Assembly (NCBI GenBank): GCA_023213395.1
Contig: CM041465.1
Location: forward strand, 115,265,741 to 115,329,740
Source of the DNA: Cycas panzhihuaensis
Taxonomy: Eukaryota; Cycadophyta
Length of the DNA: 64,000 bases
Reading direction: 5' to 3'
Shown here: positions 1 through 11,403 of the stretch, in pieces
How positions within the stretch are numbered: position 1 is the stretch's first letter
Layout of the letters: each line of letters opens with the position of its first letter
Notes under the pieces: generated by a model
Told to the model about the DNA's origin: nothing
The model's input: only the letters and a program-made list of their open reading frames with translations
Databases searched by the model: none
Position numbers and translations under genes: made by a program

Positions 1-589
1 AAAGCCTTGATCTTTAAAATATTTGTCAATTTGGGAATACCAGGCCCTGGGTGCTTGCTTCAAACCATAAAGTACTTTTTTAAGTTTATATATTTTGTCT
101 TCTTCCCCCTTGACTTCAAAACTGAGGGGTTAAGAGACATAAATATCTTCTTCAATGTAGCTATTGAGGAAAGCACTTTAACATCCATTTGATGAACATT
201 CCATCCAATTTGAGTTGCCAAACTCATCATCATGTGAATAGTTTCCATTCATGTAACATGAGTAAATATCTCATTGTAATCAATACCTTCTCTTTCTATA
301 TAACCTTTAGTGACCAATCTAGCTTTATATTTATCGATTGATCCATTAGAGTAGAACTTAGTTTAATAAATCCACTTAGTACCAATTTCCCTTTATTGGG
401 AGGTAAGTCAACCAATTCCCAAGTATCATTCTTAACAATAGAGTGATATTCATCTTCCATTTCCTTTCTCCAAGTGGCATGCGTATTGGCCTTATCAAAG
501 GTTTTAGGCTCATGGGACTCCAAAACTTTACTTATGAGAGCAAAGTTTACCTTATGTGAGCAAATGGATCTCTGATTGCTATCCAACAT
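1..589 (-). pseudogene. copia reverse transcriptase, N-terminal part
   Basis: The fragment starts near 589 and is read leftward. It shows the typical copia RT entry region: EPKTFDKANTHATWRKEMED, then SIVKNDTWELVDLPPNKGK, then LATQIGWNVHQMDVK near 190-240. After a frame change the motif [17 protein letters not shown] follows at about 10-65. These match the RVT_2 family, which copies the element RNA into cDNA in the virus-like particle. The conserved sequence after MDVK is scrambled by a frameshift, and the catalytic YVDD lies beyond the window edge. The ORF cannot be functional as shown. Its identity is secure because several separate motifs appear in the right order. Confidence 0.9.
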
Positions 590-1164
590 GTTACCTATAT
601 CATGATTCCTTTGAACCCATTTCGAAAGACGTTATGGTGGAGGTTGATAAGGGGTTTTCTCCTCACTTGGTTCATTAATGACTTATCTAGAGTTAAATAT
701 AAGAGACACACATTTTGACTTAGTGGAGATGTCAAAATTGATCATTACTTCTTTTCTTTTTTCTTTATTATCATGATAACAAGAATCTTCCTAAAACTTT
801 ACATCTCTACTCACCATAATCTTCTTTGACTTAGGATCATAGACCTTGTATGATTTAGACGTTTCACTATAGCCAAGAAATATATACTTCATTCTATGAT
901 CATCCAATTTAGATCTTCTTTGGTCAAGTACATGTGCATAGGCTAACACCCAAAAACTCTTAAATGACATATGTTTGGCTTGTAGCCTATCTAAGCTTCT
1001 TCAAGTATCTTCCATATTAGGGCTTTGGTAGAGTACCTATTAAGGAGATAAATGGATGTATGGACTGCTTTTACCCAAAACTCATGTCCCAAGTTTTAAT
1101 CTTTCAACATGCACCTTGCCATTTATACAATGGTGTGATTTTTCCTTTTGGATATACCAATTTA
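590..1164 (-). pseudogene. copia integrase C-terminal region / link to RT
   Basis: No long ORF survives, but the minus strand at about 797-960 reads VLAYAHVLDQRRSKLDDHRM, followed by KYIFLGYS and KVYDPKSKKIMVSRDVKF. This is the conserved stretch after the copia integrase core (usually GxxAYxHVPxxxRxKLDxKS...FxGY...YxL.......SRDV.F) that leads into RT. It joins the integrase at 1165-1809 to the RT at 1-589, and shows that both belong to one element. Stops and small indels are present. Its function is structural: the C-terminal part of integrase and the polyprotein linker. Confidence 0.82.
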
Positions 1165-1809
1165 TTATGGGATGTAGGAATTTATGAGTTGCCTTCTTAT
1201 CCCATGGTGCATGTAGTATGCCTTAAATTCATTAGAGATGAATTCTCTCCTATTATTGGATCTTAGTAAGAGAAGTTTGTACCTACTTTGTGGCTCCACA
1301 AAGGTTTTGAAGTCAATAAAGTGTTGAAAGGCATCCAATTTAAACTTAAGGAAGAATACCCAAGTCTTTCTAGTGTAGTTATAAATGAATGTGATGAAGT
1401 AGCATGCACCTACCAATGAGGAGACACCCATAAGGCTGTAAATATCTGTATATATTAATTGAAGTGGTCTAAATGCCTGATAACAGTAATTATCCCTATG
1501 TTGTTTATTAAGTAAGTATCCCTCACATATGGTTTTGTCCACTTCAATATTAGGCAACCCATTAACCATGTCCATTCCTTTCATGAAGGCCAGACTGCTA
1601 TAGTTTAGGTGTCTAAATCTCCTATGCCATAAGTCATTATCCAATTTAACTATGGTTCTTAAGGCATAAGTATTTGATAGAGTAAGAATAAGTTTGAAAA
1701 GTCTATCTTTTGACATTTTGCCTTTTCTAATAATTGCCTTATTTTCCCTCTCGTCTTTAATTATGTATTCACCATTATTAAAGATAACCTTGTAATCCTG
1801 ATCCATCAT
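1165..1809 (-). pseudogene. copia GAG-pre-integrase and integrase core
   Basis: This is the longest surviving copia frame, 214 codons. The zinc-binding GAG-pre-integrase segment reads LWHRRFRHLNYSSLAFM and then ICEGYLLNKQHR. The usual second cysteine (CEGCLLGKQHR) is Tyr here. The integrase core keeps the first catalytic Asp (IYTDIYSLMG). The second motif, normally SDNGGEF, reads SNNRREF, so the second catalytic Asp has become Asn. Integrase would insert the element cDNA into host DNA. The lost ligands and catalytic residue show the protein is inactive. It sits immediately after the protease fragment, as expected for copia pol. Confidence 0.9.
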
Positions 1810-2060
1810 CTACACTACTGATAGTAGATTTTTCTTTAAAGAAGGAACATATAATACATTGTTGAGGTGTCTATAATCTCCTGCATCTATCATGAGAGCT
1901 ATGTTGCCTCTACCAACTAATTCATGGGATGTGTTATCATTGGATATTATTGAACCTCTTTTATTTTTATCCAAGGTACAAAATAAATGTTCCTTATGAG
2001 TCATGTGAGTGGAGTAACTTGAATCAATGTACTAGCTATCATTTTCTTCTTCTTAGGTAA
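1810..2060 (-). pseudogene. copia protease remnant
   Basis: The minus-strand frame contains MTHKEHLF, then SHELVGRGNIAL and LNNVLYVPSLKKNLLSV. This is the region after the DSG active site of copia retropepsin, running into pre-integrase. The DSGCSxHMT motif should lie just upstream, near 2005-2040. The sequence there is disrupted, although a serine- and tyrosine-rich stretch leading to MTH can be made out. The protease would process the Gag-Pol polyprotein. The frame stops directly before the integrase frame, which is a decay feature rather than gene structure. Confidence 0.78.
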
Positions 2061-3045
2061 TAAAGTTGGATAAGAAAAGCTAGTTATTATACCTTGTCTC
2101 AATTATGGTATTTGTACTATCTTTTGTGGGTGGTCCATGTTTTAAAAAATATTTATATTTGGTATGACCACTACGATGACAATAGTTATAGTGTATCATA
2201 TCTCTTCTCCCATAGCTTAGACTTTGACTATGAAGATTGGATCTTTCTATATGGGATGATCACCCATTTTCCTCATAATGGGGGAATTGATTGTCCCTTT
2301 CTCTATTGTCATAATAATCTAGATTTGACCTTGGAGCTTGAACATTTCCTTGGTAATTTGGACAACATGGATGTGCCTCAAGTTGTTTCTTCTAATTTTG
2401 GTACCTAAGAGGATTAGCATTTCATTAGTTTGCTCCTTGTCTCCTTTAGTAAAGAGCTTGATATTTAGGTAGTGGATCTTGATGCATATCCCTTCTAGGA
2501 TTTCTATCCCTTCTCTTGGGAGATAGTTCTCTGGATTTTGATGTGCCAGCTTGAGAATGAGATTAGATTCTTACATTGGTAGAAAAGGCATGCTCAAGGG
2601 ATTCATTTGTATTTTATTGTTCTTTGATTGTCATCAATAAGGCACTTAGTTGTTCTACCTTAAGGGTACTTACGTCTTTAGATATCCCTATGCTTATTGC
2701 TACCATTTCAAATCTTCTTATAGCACCTATAGATCTCAAGATCCTTTCCATTACTCTTTGTTCTATCAATGTGTCTCCAAGCGATCCCATTTGGTTAACT
2801 ATGCCTTACACCTTAGTCATAAATTCTATCACAGATTTTGTTGGCATCATACGTAAGATTTCAAATTTGCTTCTTAGATTTTAAAGCTTAGAAGTTACAA
2901 CTCTTTCATAGATTAATTTCATGGTATCCCATGCTTCCTTTGACTTTGTAGACTCACTAACACTTATAAAAATATAATCTTCTAATGAACAAAAGATGAG
3001 GGCAAGAGCTTCATTATTCTTTTTAACATTTTCTTTATAGGCTAC
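2061..3045 (-). pseudogene. copia gag (UBN2 domain and zinc knuckle), 5'-truncated
   Basis: From 3045 leftward the frame reads NEALALIFCSLEDYIF and SKEAWDTMKLIYE, then (2880-2650) KFEILRMMPTKSVIEFM, VNQMGSLGDTLIEQRVMERI and STLKVEQLSAL. This is a UBN2-type copia gag. Near 2140-2185 a degraded CCHC knuckle reads YCHRSGHTKYKY, with the flanking cysteines lost. Gag forms the virus-like particle. The N-terminal third is absent because element X is inserted at 3045/3046. The apparent proline-rich start of the longest local frame (to 3111) is translated LTR DNA, not gag. Confidence 0.88.
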
Positions 3046-5728
3046 TAGAATCGCACCACTTTGGGGGGGGGGGGGTGGGGTAGGTACTAAACCTAGATGA
3101 GATTGAGCCAAAATGGCTAATAGTTTTGGTGGCTATGGACCTACGAGAACCAGGGAAAGAAATCACCCACAAAAGGCATCTATGCATTATAACATAGGTT
3201 CAAGGACTCGCAAATAGTACAAAAACCCCTTTAGGGTAACTCCTCCTTGATTTAGAGTAATAGGTGGAAGAAGGATCTCCTTGGTTTCCTGAGTAACCTC
3301 AAAAGGGGGCCCTCCCATCCTGGATGGCCAAAGGAGAGAGGGAGGAAGTGAGAAAATACCTCCTCATTTGAAGAGGTAATGAAGAAAATAAATCTTAGCA
3401 AGAAAGGAGAGAAACTCACGTGTAAGCCTAAGTCAGCTTGCAATGTGAGTAGACAAGAGAGTAGCTAGTTCCATAAACTAAGCATTGACCAAGGGATGGA
3501 ACCTAAGAGGTCTAGCTTAGGGAAACAAAGAAAGAAGGAAAAAACAACCTTTAGAGGAGGTAATCTCAAGGCACTATACCTAAGGAGGTTCTAGGTATGA
3601 AGGGTTGACAAAGGGTGTTGTCCTATGTCTGTCTTTCCTTTATCATATGATAAAGAGATATGAGGTGAGAATATTGTGCTTGAGTATGCAAGAAATGACT
3701 TTAAAATAAAAACAATGTATTCTTTCTCTCTCTCTAGATGCAACTTCACTGTCTTTATTCTTTCATATGCAAGGAAAGAAAGCAAGAAAATTGCTAAGTA
3801 GGCAAAAAGCTGAAGCAAGAGATGCAAAGATATTTTGTGATATGCAATAAGGGGACAAGAGCGTATACGGATGAGTGCCTACCCATCTTACCTGAGCCTT
3901 GGTAAGGGTGAAGACCCTTATGAAAGGAGTAAACAAGTGGATGTGTGTGTGTAAAAAAGATAAGGTAAGCACTTGCTAATGTGGGCCAGCTAAATCCCCA
4001 ACTATACGAATTTAAATAGGCAAGCAAGAAATAACCAGTAAAGTGTGAAACAACGTAATTCTTTCTTTTCCTTTTATCTAGGGGTATACAAGAAAAGGGG
4101 AGTAAAGGATAAGATTAGGAAGACTAGGGAGAGAGACATACTTAAAAATATGACAGTGAGGGTAGCATTACCCTCACCACTTTCATAATCCTTGATCTTC
4201 TCCTTACCGTGGGTGGCATAACAAAAAGAATATTGGCATAAAGGAGGGGGCTTCCTTACCTTCCCCCAAAACTAAAACAAAAGGAAAATGTGAAAAAAGA
4301 AAATGGAAATACTAAAATGACTTTACTTTACAATTTTTAAAGTGCCAAAAAAGTAATTGTTAAGTGAAAGAGGAGCGTACCTAGGATGAAGATCCCCACT
4401 TGATCCAAACACAAGGAAACCTACACAAACAATGCTTACCCTTCCCCAAGAGGTACCAAATGCATGTAGGGACAAGTATGTGTAAGGAAATAAAGTAAAA
4501 TACGTGTATCTCTTTTGAAAGAAAAAGCATTCAATGTTAATATTGTTCCTTATTTTGCATATATTGCTAAATATGTGATGTGGGAGAAGGGGGGTGAGAA
4601 AGAGAAGAATAGGTAGCCTCAGAATGGCTAACCCTCCAAATTTGAAACACTCCATGCTATCCCCAAGCACCAGGACAAAGGGTAAAGAGGGTGAAATAAC
4701 TTGATCACAAGTACAAATAGGTTTATGTGAAAGCAAACAAAAGCGGTAAAAGGGATTATAAAAGTTACAAAATATAACTTTTATAGTTTTTTTGCAAGAG
4801 TTAACCCAAAACACAAAAGGGGTATGGAGTAGGGATAAAACCCTAGTCATGTAGGATCTCTGATGGCTAGTTGTGAATGTAGCAATAGGCTGCCTACGGT
4901 GCCACTAGCAGAGATCTTCTCCTTAATTGTTCTCGAGGAAATCAAGGAAGGTATGGAGAAGGAGAGGGGAGGAGAGAAGGGGGGATGCCCTTGAGGAGAA
5001 GGAATGTTGGGTGCAAGACCCTACCTATGGCTCCTTTCACTCTCTATATAACCCTCTTCCCTACTACCTCCTTGAAGAACCCAAATAGAACCAAGAGGGA
5101 GGAAGTAGACAGGCCAACAAGAGGGAGGGTTTACCTCCCGATATAATAGAGAAAAGGAGATAGAAACTTACTGTAAGGAACACTAGTATAAGAGTACATA
5201 TGCTAACTAAAAGGGAAATCAAAGGATTGATCTGAGAGTACCTGGTAAAAGTAGATCTAAAGTAGGTCTACTTAGAAAACTAGGTTAAGAAGAGGGTCCT
5301 TTGAGGTTTATTGGAGGAAACCCTTATAGTGTAGTAAATGGAAAATAAAACCTTGAGCAAAAGGAGACTTGGAGCTTGGTGAGGCATTTGGAGCACGATC
5401 CTTCTTTAGCCAACCTTGTTGTAGACCTACGACCTGTATTTCCTGAGCTACAAGGGGCTGGTAGCTGGGTTGTCAGTCAGGTACAACAGAGCTTGAGCCT
5501 ATTACATGGTATTTTTAGAGAATAGAGGAGTGAAAAATAAATGAGAAGAGAAAGAAATGAGGTGGATTTTGGGTTTTTAAACCCAACCCTTGCTCAACGA
5601 GCGATTAGGGTTTAATATGGGCAGGAGTTGAGTCACTACCATGTGGCAATTTTGGCAATAAATACAAAATTAGCCACGGGTAGTTTAAAAAATAGTTATG
5701 AATAGTTGCCCCATGGTAAATTAGTAGT

Positions 5729-5745
5729 ACTGCAAAGTTTGCAGT
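5729..5745. other. 17-bp palindrome in LTR U3
   Basis: ACTGCAAA-g-TTTGCAGT is a perfect inverted repeat with a 1-nt centre. It lies about 150 bp upstream, in LTR sense, of the TATA-like stretch near 5570. It is followed by a second GGTACCGCG...ACC arm. Related palindromes occur at the same place in A's 3' LTR (8803-8830). Confidence 0.6.
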
Positions 5746-6256
5746 GGTACCGCGAAGTTTACCACGATGTGGGCAAAAGTAATATAAAAACAAGAGTGGG
5801 GGGAGCTTAGAAGCTCCTGAAAGAGAGGGGATCCTAGACCCTAAGGGGCAAGCTATAATATTTAGGTAACAAAGTAGTTATAAGACCTAACAAGACCACA
5901 ACAAGTAGGAAAGGGTGGTCAATAGCTCCCAAAAAGTGACAAAAGGCACACGTGGCATGACGACTAGGCCTAGGTGAGATTCTAGGGGCTATATTGTACT
6001 AACGACTCATGTGGCATGGTTTGTGGCAGCCAAAAGGTACTTGGGGACATCATGGAGATGATGGCGAAGGGTTGTGGAGTGCCATAGGATGTGTATCCTA
6101 AGGTTTTCATAGGCTAAAAAAGTGTAGAGATGCAATATAGTTAGGTAAACAATTCAAAGTGATCATGTAGTTAATCAATCAGAATATAGTGTAGGTAAAG
6201 TGCTTTAATCCATCTTTTTTGAAACTGGCAATGGTGAGGATAGAAGCATACCTAAA

Positions 6257-6261
6257 CTTAC
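6257..6261. repeat. Target-site duplication of element A, left copy (CTTAC)
   Basis: CTTAC directly precedes the LTR terminus TGGAATTACACC at 6262. The same five bases follow the other LTR at 24324-24328. Host LTR sequence continues on both sides, so the duplication is anchored in X's LTR. Confidence 0.88.
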
Positions 6262-9200
6262 TGGAATTACACCTCAGGGGAGGGGGGGGGCAGGGCCTAA
6301 GGGTGTAACTACACTTAGACAAGATCAAGCCAAATAATAAAAGGTTTCAAGGCTAAGGACCTATGGGGCAAGTGAAGAAAATCACCCATAAAGGGCATCT
6401 ATGCATCAGAGCACAGGTTTGGGACCCACAAATGCCACACAAACTCCTTTGAGGTAACTCTACCTTGATTAGGAGTGAGGAGCATGGGATATCCTTGACT
6501 TCCTCAGTAACCTCAAAGAGAAGGGCCCTCCCATCCTTGGGTGGTTAAAGGAGGGAGGAAAGGAAAAGCGAGGGAATGGTTACTCGTGTGGAAAAGAGGA
6601 TGTGAAAGAGGCAGATTTAGGTAGAGAAGAAGAATGACTTGCACACATGAGGGATTAGGAGGATGACTAATCTCACAGGTGCATAATCAACTTAAAAGCT
6701 ATACTAAGGAGATCCAGGATGGGTAGAGAAGATAAAGAAGGTAGCCTAAAAAGGGGGACCCCCTTAGGTTGCCAAATCTAAAAGGATCCTAAAGATAGAA
6801 ACTAATGAAAGGAGTGTCTGAAGGTTTATATTCATTAGTTATAACATAGAGTAGTGTAGAGGAGTTATGGTGCATGCAACAATATGTCCTTATATGCAAG
6901 AAGCTGCTAAGTAAGGAAACATTACAAAGTTCTCACTTATTTGTCTTTCACACATATAACCTCACTTGCATTATCTTTGAAACATAAAAGAAAGAGAGAT
7001 AACAAGGTAGCTACATAATATGAGACATATGAAAAAGATGCAAGTTTAACAAGCAATGCAACCAAGTAGGCATGTAAATGTGTAGGATTCTAGTTACATG
7101 CACTTTGTCAAGTAAGCAGGCAAACTAGCTAAGTGCAAATGACCTAAACTAGTTCTTCTTCTATTCCTTTTTATTAAATGATGTGTGGGTGAAAGAAAGA
7201 AAGCAAGGAGAGGAGGATTAAGGTAAGTGAAAGGCATACCTGGAACTAGGCAGTTGATAGTAGCACTATCCTTGTTGTGCTTACTTTCCTCGTTCTACCC
7301 CAACCATGGATGATGTAATGTAATGGTGCTGATGAAGAGGGGTGGGGCTCCCTTACCTTCCCCCAAGTAAAAAAGAAATGAAAAGAGAAGGAAAGTATTG
7401 CAGAAAAAAAAAAACAAAAGGAATTACCGTTCTATCTTGCAACTTGAAGACCCAAAAGAAATAATGGCTAGAAAGGTAGGGATGTACCTAGGTCGAGATT
7501 CCCTTCTTCCTCTCCTCACGTAGCAAGAAAGAAACCTGCTATCAAGTGACGTTTTCCCTTTTCCAAGGGGTAGCAAGTATACATGGGATAAATGTACAAT
7601 ATGCAGAATAATATGATATATGGTATTTTAACTAAAAGAAATATTTTTAGCACAAAACCACTCTTAATTCCTTTTATGCTATTTTGTAAACAATAGGGGA
7701 AAAAGAGGGGCTAAGAGAAGAAGGAGGGTGGATAGCCTCAGAATGGATAACCCTTCAGGTAAGAAACACTCCACATTGTCTAAGTATTGAGAAGACAAAA
7801 GGAGATAGATGTAACAAAGCTCTTAGAATGTAAGCAACAAGTTGTGGATGAAGTTACGTTTATAGTCAACATTGCAAATGTTGCAAAGTGCAATTTTTGC
7901 AACCTCAACGAAGCCTAACACTAAGAGACAAGTTGGGTGTGGTATAGGGCTGAAATCCCACTTGCGTAGGGAATACAAGGCTGGTAGAAAGCATAGCAAT
8001 GGGCTACAATGCTACTACCAGTGGCAACCTCCTTTCCAATAGTCCCTTAGAAACCCAAGGGGGGCACGGAGAAGGAAGAGGTAGGGAGAGAAGGGGGCTG
8101 CACTTGAGGGGAAGGCTTGCTGGGTGCAGAACCCTACCTCTACTCCTTTCACTCTCTATGAAAGCCTCTTCGTTGCTGCCTCTTTGGAGAAACCAGGAAG
8201 GAGTTAGAAGGAAACATGAAGCAAGTGAAGAAGGGAGGGTTTGCCTCCCATTTACAACAGGAAATCAGGAAAAGAAATGTTACAAAATTATGATAAATGG
8301 CTTTTGTAATATTTAAAGAGAGGGAAAGCAAAAAATAAAAGGCTTAAAGGTACTTGGAGTGGGTAGATTAGGGGTAGATCTACCTGAGAAATGAGAGAAA
8401 GAGGCCAACCCTATGGGGTTTACAGGTGAAACCCCAAAGGAGCTACAAGATGAAAGAAACTTAGAGTGAGATGGAAGATCTACACTTGATGGAGCATTTG
8501 GAATGTGTCATTCCCTTTGTTAGCCATGGTGCAAGCCTACTATTATAGATCTAGAGTTGAAGAGGGCTATTGGCTGGCTAAGAAGTTGATAATGGCAAAC
8601 TTATCTTATTGTAGGGCATTTCTGGAGAGAAAAGAGGCTAAAATAAGTTTTGTTTTGTGTTTTTAAACCCAACCCTAGCTTAATAAAGTAAGTAGGGTTT
8701 GGCCTAGGCTAGAAATAAGTCACTACCACATGGCAATTTTGTAATAAATGCGAAATTAGCCATGGTAGATTTTAAAAAATAAATTATGATAGTCGTCCCA
8801 CTGTAAACTTCACAGTACTGCTAAGTTTACAATGGTACTGTGGTGTTCATCGCAGTGTAGTAGATACATAGGAAAAAGTAAAAAGAGAGAAGCTTGGAAG
8901 CTCTAAAAGGGAGGAACTTAGGCCTAGAGGGGGATGGTACTCTATCTAGGTGGCAGGAAACAATTATGGGACTAGGGGAACCTACAACAGATGAGTATTT
9001 GGGGCCAAAATTTTCTAAAAAAGTCAACAAATAGGTGGAGGACTCCAACCAGGCCTAGGCGAGGTGCTAGGGGTCAAGATGCATCGATGGGTGATGTGAT
9101 TGGGCTACAGAGACCAACTAGTACTTAGGAGCATCGTGGAGACACAAAGGAAGGTCGTGGAGCACCATGGGATGCATATCCCTAGATCGTCATAGGCTAA

Positions 9201-9385
9201 AGTAATATGATACAATGTGATCGAGTAGCGGATGTATAATAGTCATTGAATGAGTCAATCGCCATGCAATGTAAAAGAAATGCTTTAATCTACCTTTCTT
9301 AGAATTGATAATGGTAGGGGATAGAAGCGTACCTATACTTACCTGAGTCGCCTCACCCATGCCTATTCCCAGTAGCTAGGAAACA
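6262..9385 (-). repeat. Element A 3' LTR
   Basis: Plus-strand ends are TGGAATTACACC at 6262 and CTAGGAAACA at 9385, so in element sense the LTR is TGTTTCC...ATTCCA with canonical TG/CA ends. It aligns over its length with the 5' LTR 21200-24323. It includes a U3 palindrome (8803-8830) and a TATA-like GTTTTTAAACCC near 8660. The 5' terminus carries an inverted repeat (TTTCCTAG/CTGGGAA) that recurs in all LTRs of the family. The small ORFs inside have no recognisable product. Confidence 0.92.
8803..8830. other. 28-bp near-palindrome in LTR U3
   Basis: Arms GTAAACTT and AAGTTTAC enclose the self-complementary core CAGTACTG. Only the two bases between arm and core fail to pair. It lies about 140 bp upstream, in LTR sense, of the TATA-like GTTTTTAAACCC. 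Confidence 0.6.
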
Positions 9386-9395
9386 CTGCCCCCTT
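9386..9395 (-). other. Element A polypurine tract
   Basis: In element sense this reads AAGGGGGCAG immediately before the LTR start TGTTTCC. The same ten bases abut the LTRs of X (24372-24381) and D (49907-49916). This is the expected primer site for plus-strand DNA synthesis. Confidence 0.8.
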
Positions 9396-9924
9396 AGTAG
9401 CAGAGCCTTACTGGTTAGAAGCATAATAGAGGGTGAATGCTGGCAACACAATGTTAGCAATACATATATACAACAAATATGATGATGATATGAACTAAGG
9501 GTGATGACGAGTGTCATGGCAGGATGCATGGACAGGGAGATGAGGGAGAGACAATATAGAGGCCTCCTATGCATTGCCCTAGAGTTGACTGGAAGTGTGA
9601 ATAGACGAGGGGGATGCCCCCATCGGATGAGTACATAATGAATAGTGGGGGGTAATCACAGACATGATCAAGTAGACACTATGAATGAGATGTTATATAT
9701 ACATAAGAAAGCAGGGAAGACAAAGACTTTGTACTAGGGGTAATACGAATGGTAAGGTGAGGAGAAAAAACTTAGCAGTCACCATAGTTTAACCTCATCA
9801 GTGGCTAACTTTTGGAGCTGTGAATGGATTACAAGATGGGAGAGTGGGATGACCCAGAAATTAGGTGCCTGGGTGACCAGACAGATTCCTCAAGGGGGGT
9901 CATCAAGGAGAGGGAGATGACATT
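9396..9924. other. Non-coding spacer between second RNase H and 3' LTR of A
   Basis: No gene is seen. It contains the inverted repeat GGGGG-ATG-CCCCC (9609-9621), present at the same place in X (24590-24602) and D (50142-50154). The block around ACCATAGTTTAACCTCAT (9782 onward) is also conserved in X, D and E. Confidence 0.6.
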
Positions 9925-10312
9925 TGAGGATGAGATAAATGAGGTTGTTCACCTTAGCGTTGCAGTCTTGAGGGATATGTCAGATGTCAAGAGAAGAGAA
10001 ACATGACAAAAGGGATCTAGCAGTTGAGGCGAGGGCTCTTAGGCATGGGCAATGCACCTGGTAGACCTGGGTGAGGTAAGACACCATGACCTGAGAGTCG
10101 CAAAGGAGGATGATGGGTCCATGGTGGAAGTAGAGTGCATCGGTAAGGGCTTTAATAATGGTTGTATACTTAGCCTCATTATTGGTGGCTTCAAGAAGAA
10201 GACCCCAGAATACATGTAATTGTATCTAGAGGGGTCACAAAGGATCTACACGGTGGCGGAAGGACCCAAGTTGCCACAACTTCCACTGTTAATGAAGATG
10301 AGTAATGCCATA
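9925..10312 (-). pseudogene. Element A second (archaeal-type) RNase H
   Basis: The minus-strand frame from about 10312 reads LIFINSG, then NLGPSATV, EATNNEAKYTTIIKALTDAL, FHHGPIILLCDSQVMVSYL and, near the end, NAKVNNLIYLIL. This is the RNase H fold of the type added to Tat elements in addition to the gypsy RNase H. The first catalytic Asp (FTD in D) is Asn. The Glu of NNxAEY is Lys. The Asp of CDSQ is kept. It removes RNA from RNA/DNA hybrids during reverse transcription. It lies 3' of integrase, next to the 3' LTR and divergent from the PMD gene. Inactive as shown. Confidence 0.85.
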
Positions 10313-10883
10313 ACAAGAGGGAAAAGGGTCTTGGTGAGATAGATGAGAATGAAGAGTGATGATGGGGTCGATATGTGAAGTGAAGGACCAAAAAGGAGTG
10401 AAAGAGCTACGAAGCACTCAGATGACTATAATAGGGACTATGAAGGATGAGAGAGCCCTTGAAGGAGGCTACTTGGAGATGAGGAGACCGACCTAATAGA
10501 TGCGAAGGAAACGACAGCGAAAAAAGACCCCTTCAGGGTCCCAAAGGTCATGAAAGGGGCCTCATCAAGGTCCACGATAAGGAAGGTGCTTCCTTTGGGA
10601 TCCCCGAAAGCTCGAATGGGTGGTAGAAATGGACTCAGGACAACGAAATGAGCCAAAATAGTATAAATATAGGTATGTCTTAGAATGGTACAAAAATTGA
10701 GATGGAGGGGATCTATGGAATACTGAAGGGGTCATTATAAATGCACTTAAGAGGTAAAAAAATGAGGCCACAGAGGTGAGACGTGGGATGGACCTAAAAG
10801 GCAAAGGTAACATAGGAAAAGAGGTTGTCCCAAGGGTTGTCATGGTAGGAAAAATAGAGGAAGTGCTCATCGGGACACTTACC
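10313..10883. other. Conserved spacer upstream of RNase H and antisense promoter
   Basis: Homologous DNA lies at 25289-25864 (X) and 50754-51261 (D). Minus-strand frames (10438-10656, 10565-10870) share a weakly conserved stretch GDPKGSTFL with D (GSPKGM near 50940), which may be coding upstream of the RNase H. No known domain is recognised, and the reading frame is not maintained well enough to call a gene. Confidence 0.45.
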
Positions 10884-10892
10884 TATATAAGG
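10884..10892 (+). promoter_or_regulatory. TATA box of antisense PMD gene (A)
   Basis: TATATAAGG on the plus strand, 699 bp before the PMD start codon at 11583. The same nine bases occur at 25865 (X) and 51262 (D), at similar distance and followed by similar sequence (..TTCATTTTCA..CCCTTTCCCTTATG). Confidence 0.65.
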
Positions 10893-11403
10893 AAAGCTCG
10901 GTGAAAATGGAATTCATTTTCATAGGCTCACGATCAATTTGGAGCCCTTTCCCTTATGCAGTGGAGCACCACCCAACTTAATAGGCATGCAGAGAGAGAT
11001 CAGACCATTGGGTTGAGGTTGGGAGACAACCGATAGGATTAGAGCGATGAGATGGCCATAACGAGACCAGATCCAGTGAGTGGATTGTCTCATACCCACC
11101 CTATTTTATCGCATTAATTTAACGTGTTTTTAAGTTTTTCTAGAGTAATTTTGGGCCCCTTAAGGAAAAATTAGGACCCTTTGGAGCCTGATTTGGGCCT
11201 AGAGAAGGGGAGGACTAGGGCATTAGATAGCCCTAGTCCCAGTGGGCTTAAGCATGGCCCACTTGGGTAAAAAGTTTCTAGTTTTTGGGCATTACCCCCC
11301 CTTATGTGAGGGGTGTGGATGGCCCCATGGCGAAATTCATGGTGTTATAGAGTTTACCATTGGGTAACTGAGAAAATACTCAAATATTAGTAGGGCCCAT
11401 ACC

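Larger units (their letters stand above)
1..3045 (-). mobile_element. Ty1/copia retrotransposon, truncated (3' end off window, gag interrupted)
   Basis: Reading leftward on the minus strand the order is gag (UBN2 type), zinc knuckle, protease, GAG-pre-integrase, integrase, integrase C-terminal linker, then reverse transcriptase. Integrase before RT is diagnostic of Ty1/copia. The RT runs off the window at position 1, so the rest of RT, RNase H and the 3' LTR are not seen. The gag N-terminus is missing because the LTR of gypsy element X begins at 3046. The sequence is AT-rich and very poor in CpG, fitting the oldest layer of the window. All domains carry stops or frameshifts. Confidence 0.93.
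3046..6261 (-). repeat. 3' LTR of Tat-like element X, part 1 (interrupted by element A)
   Basis: The left terminus TAGAATCGCACC at 3046 aligns with the LTR end TGGAATTACACC of element A at 6262 (TG mutated to TA). Homology to A's two LTRs then runs across the segment, including the region around GTAACCTCAAAG...CCCTCCCATCC. It stops abruptly at 6261, where A's LTR begins, and resumes at 24329. It contains poly-G (3063-3080), several purine-rich blocks and a TATA-like GGGTTTTTAAACCC near 5570. The many minus-strand frames here, including one of 175 codons at 4323-4850, show no recognisable domain and are LTR noise. The adjacent gctac (3041-3045) is the predicted target-site duplication for X. 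Confidence 0.88.

Noticed and set aside
2881-3111. Proline-rich N-terminus fused to copia gag
   Set aside because: The PTPPPPP stretch is the poly-G tract of the gypsy LTR read on the other strand; the element boundary is at 3045/3046, so this is a chimeric frame, not a gene fusion.
4323-4850. 175-codon minus-strand ORF in the LTR of X
   Set aside because: Low-complexity translation without a recognisable domain; not preserved as a frame in the homologous LTRs of A.
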